64,000 bases of DNA. Origin: Lottia gigantea (lineage: Eukaryota; Mollusca; Gastropoda; Lottiidae). Position 1 is the first letter of the stretch; each line of letters starts with the position of its first letter. The notes beneath the pieces are model-generated. The model was not told where the DNA came from and searched no databases. It saw only the letters and a list, made by a program, of their open reading frames with translations. A program made the position numbers and the translations under genes. Location of the stretch: contig NW_008708987.1 of NCBI RefSeq assembly GCF_000327385.1, positions 770,939-834,938 of the forward strand, written 5' to 3'. Below, in pieces: positions 9,850-20,900 of this stretch.

Positions 9850-12800
9850 CTAAACTTGAGTATCCAACATATTATACAAATAATCATCAGCAAATCGTAA
9901 CATTTGCTGAAGTGAAAGTAAAGCATATCTATCGACCGTATCGTTTAATTCCGTTTCCTTCTCGTAATTTTTAACTGGTAAAACATGGCTGCGAGGTAAC
10001 CCTACCAACTGAGAAACAGTTGTAACCACCTCCTCCACTTCACTGGAGTAAAACAGGTTGTTTAAATCTTCGTCCACTTCTTGGGCTATTTCATCCACCT
10101 TGGTCAGCAGAATTACTTGTGGTACCGCAATTCCTAAAAATTGGAAAAAAAAAATTGAATTATCGAGATATAGTCGAACAATGTTATTTATGGGGTGGGT
10201 TTCAAATCCCAACCGTGCTATCGTCCCAACCACTAATACAAAATTTGCCCGAAATAAGTATTGTTTATTTTATGGATCGCAGATTTCAAACTACGAAACG
10301 AAACATTTTTCAAATTGAAAATTTTTGGTTACGTCAATATTATGGAATCACAGATTTTTTTTAAAATGAAACGTACTATGAATTGAGTAAAAACTAAGCT
10401 GTGCATGAGAAATATTTTGTAGCCCTGGGGTCTGATTTGTCGAACTAGACTTGTACATACCTCTTTGGTGGATGATATTTTGAACATTTTTAATTTGACA
10501 AAGAACAGCATCGTTCATCAATTCCACTGAGCTACCATCAATGATAAAAGCTACACAATGAATCTTCTCGTTTAAACTCGGTAATTTTATATAGCCCGGG
10601 GTCACTGGAGTGATTGCAGCTGATGGATTATACTAAAAAATGAAATAAAATTCAGTTTTATAACAAATGTCTACTCTAACCAATCAAATATGAAGTTAGA
10701 AATTTAATTTCATTGCAAAAATTTATGCCAACCAATCAAAAACGACGTCAGAAATGAAAGGAGTTTTACGTCCTACTTTTCTGTACCTGATTGAGCTGAT
10801 GGGAACGGAAAATAATTTTTCCGCTAGGCCGCTAGCCTATTATAAGCAAAGTGAAAGAGGTCCATTTTTCTACCGAGCTCGTATGATGATAGGCAAAGCA
10901 ATGAAAAAGTTGTGTAAAGGTGCTCGCTGGTACTCTAGGGGAAAATCTGTGACCCACATGGGAAGAGAACTAAGACTCTAACATAAAAAAACCCACATCT
11001 TTCAATCCACGTACCGTATATAAATCAGGCATATTTCCATCTAACATAGCTACAATATCCCCGGGATCTACTCCTTGCGATTCTTCCAAACCTCGTGTAT
11101 CACATAATCTAAATTTGAGAAATCCACTGCCATCTCTTATTTTATAAGATCGGAACTGAAAAATTAATTCAAATTGGGAATTTAGGACCAATATTGGTGT
11201 CAGAGCCTCATTCCGGGAAGTATTTAGAAAATTCCTGCCAGAAGCCACAGATTGCAGATGGCCTGAGATGCATTTTGAGCATTTAGGGGATTAAATTTCA
11301 CTTCAAAATAAGACCCGAGAGAGGGGGGGGGCATGCCCAATGGTCCGCCCCCTAAATACGCTACTGGCCTTATTTCCAGTACGAAAAAAAGAATCATGGA
11401 ATGAGCATATTCTGTTATAAGTTATTTTGATTCGGACATAAATTCTGACAAATAAGTACAGGGCCTGATTCTGCTAATCAGGGACAACAACTCTCAAAGA
11501 ATCAGGCGGCAACTTACCATTGTAGTAAGACTGTGTTCAGCACTTCCGGCAGCTGCCTGACAGGTCACGTGACCTCTAAATATAGAATTGATGGTGTTAA
11601 CATAGCTAGACTTTCCTGATCCGACCGCGCCGATAAATAAAATCCTGGATTCTCTTACACCAGTTTCTTCTACAGGACAGTAGGATTTAATAGAATTCTT
11701 TATTTGAGACTGAAATGAAAAAAAGCCTCTTTTTGCTGCAATTTCCTGGAATTTTGAATCTTCACCACCTTTAATAGTTGAACCTATATGAACTTTGACA
11801 TTTGAACCCACATACACTTTTGTGGTTGAACCTATATGAACTTTGACAGTTGAACCTACATGAACTTAACTTTGATAGTTGAACCTACACGAACTTTGAC
11901 CTATATGAACTTTGAACAGTTGAACCCACATGAAATTGCCAGTTGAACCCACATGAACTTTGAACAGTTGAACCCAGATGCACTTTGCCACTTTAACCCA
12001 GATGAACCCTTGTTTTAAAGACCTTCTTTATCAGATATTACTTGGCTTAACATTTTTCGGGACTTTTTCTGCGTTTTCATAATATTCACATAAGGCTGAG
12101 AAAATGTATGTAATAATAACCGAAAGTGAAACCTTACTTACTTTGCTCATTAAGTCTGGTCTCCACGGCTTACTCAATAAAACTTTATCTGGAAAATGAA
12201 ATAGAGTTTATACAATGAAATATACAAGAAGTAATATCCTCAGTGTTTATCAAAATAAAACGACAGGTGTCTCTGACGATATCGACAAATGGAGAGAAAA
12301 TGTATCTATTTTCATGAAAATAGTTCCAAAGGGAGGATGAAGAATTTGAACAAAATACGAAATGTAATATTTCAGGAAATCGGGTAATGTTTTTGTAGGG
12401 GATATTTTAGTGGTGCTGCTCATCAGAAGTTGTTATTCAAAACTTAAGTCTGGAGGTGTTATCATCTCGTCGAGTAGTCCGGAACATTAGCCTGTACCCC
12501 AGCCTCTGATAGATATTTTGAAAGTTATCGGTTGGATTACACCAGCCGATAACTTTCAAAATAGCTGGGGTACAGGCAGAATTTCGATCTACTCGCCGAA
12601 TTCCGTTCCGTGTGCATTTACTGGCAACACGGGCGAGTCCAAGCAGTAGTTTTCAGAAATATATAGAAACCAGAATCCTGTATTGGTTCAATAGTTTTAC
12701 CGGTATTGGACAAAACTTTCATTCCATATTTTTATAGGCTTTTATTTTATACGCAACCACTTCCGTTTCGTTGTGTACAAATAATCAAACACGAAACGAA

Positions 12801-13382
12801 AGTTTGGAACAAATTACACTAGACTGTAGTTTTATACTCACCTATGACTTGGTAGATTTCAACTTCTGTATAATTATAATTATCATTGGTTATATCTTTC
12901 ATACTTTTCTCTCCAGTTTGATACGCTGCCCCAATTACTGGCTTCACAGCATTCACAAATACTCCATTCCCATCAGCTGCAGTCACTTCATCATCCATAA
13001 ACTGCACATTACCGAATCGTGGACAGATCTCAGAGCAATAGCACAGTGCGTGTGGTGGATTTTTTACCAAATACATACCAGGCTGAGTCTTGATTTGGGA
13101 TTTCAAATGAAAGAGAAAAGCGTTACCGTCGTAAAAAAATCGCTCTTCATCATCACCAAACCAATTAACAGAAGAATAACCTCCGAATACACAACCGTCT
13201 GTGTTCCAGCAAACCATGACTGTTGGTCCCATGTTGTCTATTTTGCTATGGATGATAGGGGGAGACATGCCATCCCGTGTGGCTTTATACAGCAAGACCA
13301 AATCTTTAGAACGACCGATCCATTTACTTATTCGTTGCTTGTCTTTCGTCTCTAGTTTACCAAAGGTTGCTGCAGTCGCCAT
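9850..13382 (-). CDS. IFI44: Interferon-induced protein 44-like: TLDc domain plus P-loop GTPase
   Basis: Six exons, in coding order 13382-12842, 12188-12142, 11709-11518, 11155-11015, 10632-10461 and 10133-9850, give 458 residues, close to vertebrate IFI44/IFI44L (about 445-450). Exon 1 alone encodes the TLDc domain (about residues 10-180). The GTPase follows: P-loop GAVGSGKSS at 223-231, switch II DTRG at 279-282, and TKVD at 375-378, the guanine-specificity motif. No signal peptide or membrane segment is seen, so a cytosolic protein is expected. Vertebrate relatives are interferon-induced; an immune role here is inference. All splice sites are GT/AG and phases agree (1, 0, 0, 0, 1). The start ATG has a strong context (AAAATGG). 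The intron between exons 2 and 3 carries a tandem repeat and the intron between exons 4 and 5 a SINE tail fragment. A 194-codon antisense frame over exon 1 is a shadow. Confidence 0.92.
11255..11345. repeat. Dispersed repeat fragment, mirrored at 63900-64000
   Basis: GATGGCCTGAGATGCATTTT, GAGCATTTAG and CACTTCAAAATAAGAC, followed by a G-run at 11255-11330, reappear in reverse orientation at the right end of the window. It lies in an intron of the IFI44-like gene. Confidence 0.6.
11775..12005. repeat. Tandem repeat of about 25 bp in an IFI44-like intron
   Basis: About eight irregular copies of a unit around GTTGAACCTACATGAACTTT, with indels. It lies just upstream (in transcription) of the exon that encodes the P-loop. 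Its open frame continues into that exon, so gene finders may extend the exon wrongly. The true acceptor is TTTCAG ending at 11710. Confidence 0.75.
12490..12577. mobile_element. 88-bp perfect-ended foldback element
   Basis: GCCTGTACCCCAGC (12490-12503) is the exact reverse complement of 12564-12577. The inner arms TATTTTGAAAGTTATCGG and CCGATAACTTTCAAAATA also pair, so nearly the whole element is one hairpin. It lies in the first intron of the IFI44-like gene. Confidence 0.75.
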
Positions 13383-13689
13383 TTTGGTGAGTTTTGATTG
13401 GAATGTAGATAAACCCCGTCAGCCTAAAATTATATGAGATCTGTTTATTGTTATTGTTATTTGTGGTCGAAAATGTCAACCCTCTGATCAAATTGTTACA
13501 AAACATTTCAAATGGAAAATGTCAACCTTCTGTAGCATCCACTTTCATCTTCGGGTTGACAAGTTTCTATTCGTATTTCAATATTTCTTATGATCAAGGG
13601 AGAAAATAGGTATTAGTAAATTGGTTACAAATATTGGGTCCGATTGCAAACTGCCTACTTAGAAAATGATCACAATAATATGGTCATAA

Positions 13690-15200
13690 GGTAAAGTGGT
13701 CAAAGGTCCCAAGGTAAAGTGGTCAAGGTAACAAGGCAAATTGGTTAGAGGTCCTAAGGCAAAGTGGCCAAATATCACAAGGTAAAGTAGTCAAAGTTCC
13801 CCAGGAGAAGTAGTCAAAGGTTCCAAGATAAAGTGGTCAAAGGTCACAAGGTAAAGTGGTCAAAGGTCCCAAAGTAAAGTAGTCAAAGGTCCCAAAGTAG
13901 TCAAAGGTCACAAGGTAAAGTGGTCAAAGGTCCCAAGGTAAAGTGGTCAAAGGTCCCAAGGTAAAGTGGTCAAAGAACCCGAGTTAAAGTAGTCAAAGGT
14001 CACAAGGAAAATGGTCAAAGGTTCCAAAGAAAAAATGGTCAAAGGTCACAAGGTAAAGTGGTCAAAGGTCCCAAGGTAAAGTGGTCAAAGGTCACAAGAT
14101 AGAAAGGTCAAATATTCCAAGGTAAAGTGGTCAAAGGTCCTAAGGTAAAGTGGTCAAAGGCCCCAAAGTAAAGTAATCTAAGGTCCCAAAATAAAGTAGT
14201 CAAAGGTCCCAAGGCAAAGTGGTCAAAGGTCCCAAGGTAAAGTGGTCAAAGATTCCAAGGTAAAGTGGTCAAAGGTCCCAAAGTAAAGTAGTCAAAGGTC
14301 CCAAGGTAAAGTGGTCAAAAGTCACAAGGTAAAGTGGTCAAAGGTCACAAGGTAGTCAAAGGTCCCAAGGTAAACTGGTCAAAGGTCACAAGTTAAAGTG
14401 GTCAAAGGTCCCAAGGTAAAGTGGCTAAAGGNNNNNNNNNNNNNNNNNNNNNNNNNNNNNNNNNNNNNNNNNNNNNNNNNNAAAGATCATACGGTCAAGT
14501 GGTCACAATAATATGGTCTCAAGGTAAAGTGGTCAAAGATCCCTAGGTAAATTGCCCAAAGGTCCCAAGGTAAAGTGGTCAAAGGTCCCAAGGTAAAGTT
14601 GTCAAAGGTCACAAGGTAAAGTAGTCAAAGGTCCCAAGGTTAAGTGGTCAAAGGTTCCAAGATAAAGTGGTCAAAGGTCCCAAGGTAAAGTGGTCAAAGG
14701 TCCCAAGATAAAGAGGTCAAAGGTCCCAAGGTAAAGTGGTCAAAGATCACAAGGTAAAGTTGCCAAAGGTTCCAAGATAAAGTGGTCAAAGGTCCCAAGG
14801 TAAAGTGGTCAAAGATCCCAAGTTAAAGTGGTCAAAGGTCCCAAGGTAAAGTGGCTAAAGGCCCTAAGGTAAAGTGGCCAAAGGTCCCAAGGTAAAGTAG
14901 TGAAAGGTCCCAAGGTAAAATAGTCGAAAATCACACGGTCAACTGGTCAAAGTTCCCAAGGTAAAGTGGTCAATGATTCCAAGTAAAAATGGTCAAAGAT
15001 CACAAGGTAAAGTGGTCAAAGTTCCCAAGGAAACGTGGTCAAATTTTCCAAGGAAAAATGGTCAAAGATCACAAGCTAAAGTGGTCAAAGATCACAAGGT
15101 AAAGTGGTCAAAGGTCACAAGGTAAAGTGGTCAGAGACAGCAAGGTAAAGTGGTCATTGAAGATTCCAAGTAAAGTGGTCAAAGGTCCCATGGCAGGTAA
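13690..15200. repeat. 23-bp satellite array, interrupted by an assembly gap
   Basis: About 60 visible copies of a unit near AAGGTAAAGTGGTCAAAGGTCCC, with frequent single-base variants and a few units shortened by about 10 bases. The array spans the N run at 14432-14481, so its true length is unknown. Confidence 0.93.
14432..14481. other. Assembly gap (50 N)
   Basis: Fifty consecutive N lie inside the 23-bp satellite. The round number suggests a placeholder rather than a measured gap. Confidence 0.98.
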
Positions 15201-17701
15201 AGTGGTGAATCAAGTTTGGTTATTACCAACCATATTAGAATTCAATAGTGCCCTCTTCCGATATTTAAGTGGTATTTCTAGCGACATTATAGATCTAATT
15301 AAATCTAACAATGTTGTTAAATGTTAAGTGTTAATAAACGCATACTGGTTTATATATTATCACATAATAATAATAAAACGCAATACAGCAAGCTAAATAA
15401 TATACAAGCAGAATCAAAATCCCCGTCCTATTATGGGCACCATAATGGACTAAATAAATCAGTGAACGCTATTCAGATTGCAATCAAAATATTGCCAGGG
15501 TAAGGGGCGTCATAATTCCCCTTATATTATATTATTATAATTATGTAATAATATAATTTATGTTATGCTACCGGTTTAACGTCTGTTTGTTGTAGACTAC
15601 GCTGTATTATCAGAGAGTAGAAATAGACTATACTCTCTGTATTATTGAACTCTAGTCCCAGTTAACGTTTTTATATAGCGTCTTGTTGTCTCGAATTTAT
15701 CTTCAAACTAAAAATCACAAACAAAATATTCCGATCTTTATAATTCTCCGAGAATTGGATTTTCCACTTTTTTTCCAATGTATTTTCCTACTTTCGTTTT
15801 CTATTTTAGTCACATGATGTAATGAATACAGTAAATTGCTGCGCATGGCAAGTGACATTAGGCTCTTTTAAAAGGAAAATAAATTAACTTTAAATCCTAC
15901 TAATAACATTATAATCAAGGTAAAACGGGTGGGGTGGGGGGCACATGTAAACTCCAGACCCTGCGAGGGCGAACTATTTTAGAAAATAGTGGGTGAATTT
16001 TGACACCCCTACCCTGACAATTTTGATTCGCAGGGACCCTTCCTGTAGTCCCCCATCTACCATTGCACGCTACATGGTGTTCTGTGTCTCATTAGTCTCA
16101 AAAGGTGCATAAAAGTAGGACGTTCAAACCTAATTCATATCGTTCAAAGCGTTAAATTATACTAGGTACGCTTTATTCACTGTAATGCACAAGATGGCAA
16201 ATTATAATGAGTAATGAGCTGGCTTGAAAATCTGAGATGCCTCCCCCTCACTCCCCCTCACTCCCCCAAATCCCGACCCTAAGCTTCAAATATGTAAGGC
16301 TATAACCCATAGCTAAACATCTTACCTTTGTCTCGATGTCACTAGGCCCCTAAAGTAAAGTGGGGCAAGTTATATTGCGCATAAAATCTAATGAACACGA
16401 CAAGTTCAAGTGAAGAAATCTATTTTCTCCGAGATCTGATTTAGATCTACTTCCTTATTTGATCTTTAACTTTCATTTTCGATTTCCCCCACAGATCGCA
16501 AAAAAAAAAACCCAAATAAAACCAAACAAATTGATCGAGGGTCATAATGCTGAGGGGAGTTGGACGATACCAGTCCGAATGTCGAAAGCGTTGGCCATGA
16601 CATTTAAAATTGTTCTTACCATAGGCCTGCTAAACGAATGTATAAACTTTATGTGTGTTGTAGTAAACTACGTTGCTCAAGTGTTCAAAGGGGTGGAGAA
16701 ATGAGTCAGGGCTACCTCATACGTCAGTACGTCAATGAGTTCGCCACTCCGTCAATGAGTTCGTCACTACGTCAGTGAATTGGAAACAATAGAACATAGA
16801 CCAATGGCACATATCTGATACACTCAGTGGCGAGGCCAAAAGGGTAGCCGCGCACCTCCCCCGCCCCCTCGCAGCCCCTCTCGCAGCCCGAATGCACGTT
16901 TTTCGGGCATGACTCTCAATACTAAGAAATTCGGCAAACCTCATATATCCCGATGATTGCTGAACGAGAACATGACTGAATACAATGATTGGTCTAACTT
17001 ATCTACATCATTATTCAATTTCAACGCAGGTGTCGCATTGTGGAGAGCGCGATAACTGATAAAGTTATGTTAAATCACAGAGATTATATACCTGGATGAC
17101 TAAAGCCTTTACCGAATTCGTTATGCATAATATATTTGTATATTAATTGAAAATAGTCAGTAGATATTGGTTGGTTACATGCCCTTGACGAATCACTAAC
17201 AATCGGCTTTAAAGGGGTTGTAAATAGGTTTTCTAACCTATGATCATCATCATCGTACCGTTGCTTAAGGAACATGCAGTTATCATCGCACCGTTACTAA
17301 AGAAGATGGCTTCTATTTGCATCATTCAAATTTCCAAATTAGATATCTGTGCTTCCTGTAATATTAGAAATTCTAACCGTATATGACGTCAATATCGCAA
17401 AATTATTAGCAACATTGCGATGTAATTAAAGGTTTCGTTTGAATGAAACTGCAAATCCATGCTAACAGTGTTCCGATACTCATAAATAGATAAGACAGCC
17501 TCTTTACAATCCTTAAGGCTACTTGGTTGTATGGATTCGTCGTCATTTACGGCGATTCTGTTAAGTTAAGACACAAGGTAAGTCTACTGATGAATATATA
17601 CTCTTATTGGCCAAGTTTGAGTATTTAAATTTCACGTTCATTTTAAGAATGAATACCTTTCTTAAACTGGAAACAAAACAAACTGTGTATTTACATGAAA
17701 T

Positions 17702-17707
17702 TTTATT
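17702..17707 (-). terminator. Poly(A) signal for the distal chitinase last exon
   Basis: AATAAA on the minus strand (TTTATT on plus) lies about 40 bases past the stop of the distal chitin-binding exon, a normal spacing for a short 3' UTR. Confidence 0.65.
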
Positions 17708-17746
17708 AACAAAGAAAAATGATGATGACGTCATGACGAGTATATG

Positions 17747-17940
17747 TTAACAGTCGACCATGCCTTCATGATTACAAACTTTCAATTCGTGGTCATATTT
17801 CGTACCAGTCGGACATTTCATACGGAGAGATTTAAACCCTCCCCATTTATCACTGACACAGAGTTTAAAGCTTGTACAAGAGTCTTCATCTTGATAAATA
17901 CCTAGTTCATCACACTCCTCCATCAATATACCCTCCGTAC
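17747..17940 (-). CDS. Chitinase alternative last exon B: peritrophin-A chitin-binding domain
   Basis: The acceptor AAATTCCAG precedes 17940. The only frame without an early stop is the phase-1 frame that the GH18 donor supplies. It encodes a CBM14 domain with cysteine spacing 11-5-14-12-7 and stops right after the sixth cysteine (TAA 17747-17749), with a poly(A) signal about 40 bases on. It could instead belong to a separate gene, but no other upstream exon was found. Confidence 0.8.
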
Positions 17941-20900
17941 CTGGAATTTAATATAGATCTCTACAACTATTTGATTATGACATGACCGTAGCCACACTGG
18001 ACTGGATTGTGCGCCGGGTTTAGTTTAGTAGCGATGATATGTAGCACTTTTGACAGGAATGCCCCCTATTACGTTTGATGCTTACTTCTATGATACTGGG
18101 TTAACCTATGTCTATGATACTGGGTGGACCTATCACTATAATACTGGGTGAACCTATCACTATAATACTGGGTGAACCTATCACTATAATACTGGGTAGA
18201 CCTATCTCTATGATACTGGGTGGACCTATCTCTATGATACTGGGTGGACCTATCACTATGATACTGGGTAGACCTATCTCTATGATACTGGGTGGACCTA
18301 TCTCCATGATACTGGGTAGACCTATCTCTATGATACTGGGTGAACTCATCTCTATGATACTGGGTTAACCTATGTCTATGATACTGGGTGAACCTATCTC
18401 TATGATACTGGGTAGACATATCTCTTTAATACTGGGTCGACCTATCTCTATGATACTGGGTGGACCTATCTCTATGATACTGGGTAGACCTATCTCTATG
18501 ATACTGGGTAGATCTATCTCTACGATACGGGGTGGACCTATCTCTATGATACGGGGTGGACCTATCTCTATGATACTGGGTCGACCTATCTCTATGATAC
18601 TGGGTAGACATCTCTATGATACTGGGTAGACCTATCTCTATGATACGGGGTGGACCTATCGCTATGATACGGGGTGGACCTATCTCTATGATACGGGTTG
18701 GAACTATCTCTATGATACTGGGTAGACCTATCTCTATGATACTGGGTCGACCGATCTTTATGATACTGGGTAGACCTATCTCTATGATACGGGGTGGACC
18801 TATCTCTATGATACGGGGTGGATTTATCTCTATGATACTGGGTAGACCTATCTCCGATACTAGGTTGACTAACCTCTTTAACTTTAGGTTGATTACTAAC
18901 TCTTCCAAGTGGCGTTTCTACAGAGAGCCCCCCCCCCCCCCCCTCATAGTGAAAGGAATGGCCTGTGTCCCATGACACCCCAACCTCTCTCCCTCCCTCC
19001 CTGGAAAATTTTGTGGCCCCTGTTCGGCGCTCTAGCAACGTCACTGACTTTTCCAGTATGGAAAGGGAAATATTTTGAAGGAACTAAATGTGATACATTG
19101 CAGTCCTTTCGTCGTACCCATTAGGTCTTTAGGGATTTACGACACCGCCTAAACCAATATACAGAATGGTATTCCAGTATTTGAAAGTAGATTAAGAATA
19201 AAGTTTAACGATAAAGGACAAGCTTTTGCCCAATCTGATAAAATATGATTTATTTAATTTCATTATTTACAACCATCGACTACCTACAACAATCTGAAGA
19301 TGTCCTCGATCATGTCAGTTTAATGGTTAACAATTTTACAGTTCAGTCTGTTTCTGAACGCCTACAATTTGCTCATTATGTTCAATACTTTTCATGATTT
19401 CAAAATCGCAAGTTATATTCTCACCAGCCTTACAAACATAAACTTATTTAGTAGACAAACAAACTTCATCAACAGCGAATAAAACGCAGAATGTTTCGTT
19501 TCGTTCTTTCTTACGATGACGTCACATATTCGTACAAATTCACCGGTTGAAATAAAAACAGAAACGAGATAAAAAAAAAAAAAAAAAGTCTGTATTTTCA
19601 TCAATCTGTACTTGAAATACAAGCAGAAAAGTCTACGAACGTCCAGTACAACCTTCTCAATAGCAGTTGGTCTGATCGTCATAGTTACAGACTTTCAGTC
19701 GATCATCAAATAAAGTTCCATAGGGACACACCATTCGTAATGCTCTCATTGTATTATGGGAGGCTGGAACACACAAGTTGAAATGGCTACACGAGTAGGG
19801 ATCTCTGTAAATTCCAATACCCACTTCGTCACAATCCAAAGCATAATCTACAACAGTAAAGAAAAGTGTTCAACTTATGTTAAATGGTACGTTCCTTTAG
19901 CAACGGTACGATATGTACATGTATTGATAATATACTAATAATATGCTAATAATATACTAATATTACTACTGATAATATCCTTAAGGAACATAGTTAGATC
20001 CAAGTTAAAATGGGGCAAAAGGGGGGTCTGAGTATATTATTTAAAATACAATTTGAAAAAAAAATGGCAGTTTTAATATTGGTCGTTTAAAAAGCGAAGC
20101 GTTTGTCTCAATTGCCTCCATTACGCTGTGGCCTTAGCAATATGGTAATTCTTGTTGATGAAAGAGGGGTGAAAGCTCGCATGCGACAGCTGAAATTCTA
20201 ACTAGAGATGTTGCAATAGCATTGCATGGCACCAAACGCTGAAACGCTAGCAGACTGTACTCCGTGCAGAAGTAAATTTTTGTGATGGGGCGGCGCTGTT
20301 AAGAGATGTTAAGCTATAAAAATGAAACACTATTTTGGAAACAATGTGTTTTATCTGGAAATAAAACTGAACAAACCTTATCATATTCATATTGCTGAAG
20401 GCTTCGCAGTTACAATACGGCGCAATGAAGCCACAGACGCTGTTAATGGTGTTAGTACAAATATGAATACTGCAAGCAAAGCTTCTGTTGCGCTAGTGTT
20501 TGGTATTGCATTCACATGAAGTTGGTCGCTGTCTTGGTGATGCTGGTTTGCGCTTAGAATGGCTCTGGTGCTGATAATGCTCTCGCTTTGACGCTACTAG
20601 GCCCGTGTCTCCACAATGATGTCCCTGTTTCAGGCGCTCTCATAGTTTTCAATTCCGGTTTACGAAAACTTCCGACGACTTTCTGAACTTGGGATTGCGA
20701 CTCCATTCATCTTGAATTTTATGCCAACGCGCTTTTGGCATTGAATGCGCAGCGCGCAATTTCACACAAATAATCGATTACAGCTCTTACTGAATTCTGT
20801 TCATTTGTGATTCAGAAAGCAACTACTAGGGCTAATAATAGAGTCAGTCTGATGTCGGCTGAATACATCTGCTGACTTACCCCCAGATAATTGGGAAGCC

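Larger units (their letters stand above)
13383..17746. other. Intergenic stretch, mostly satellite; no gene seen
   Basis: It lies between the start of the IFI44-like gene and the 3' end of the chitinase gene, which point away from each other on the same strand. The satellite fills 13690-15200. After it come AT-rich DNA, a SINE tail fragment (about 16040-16150), a repeat rich in CCCCTCGCAGCCC (about 16830-16945) and a MITE-like copy (about 17211-17520, starting TTTAAAGGGGTTGTAAATAGG). Frames at 15127-15500 and 16459-16704 have no recognisable product. Confidence 0.55.

Noticed and set aside
11719-11817. Extension of the IFI44-like P-loop exon upstream into VGSNVKVHIGST-type sequence
   Set aside because: That part is tandem-repeat translation. 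A clean acceptor (TTTCAG) ends at 11710 and joins in phase with the previous exon.
12771-13355. 194-codon plus-strand open frame
   Set aside because: It is antisense to the first IFI44-like exon, which encodes a clear TLDc domain. The plus translation has no recognisable domain.
13690-15200. CRISPR-like array (short repeats with short spacers)
   Set aside because: Repeats are directly adjacent 23-mers with no unique spacers, in animal DNA. It is a satellite.
18069-19044. Long repetitive open frames on both strands that could look like a structural protein
   Set aside because: They are translations of the 24-bp minisatellite, open in several frames at once, without a start context, signal peptide or flanking coding exons.
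19657-19839. Chitin-binding exon as a stand-alone small gene
   Set aside because: It lacks its own signal peptide and ATG, and its acceptor phase matches the chitinase donor at 21125, so it is better read as a chitinase exon.
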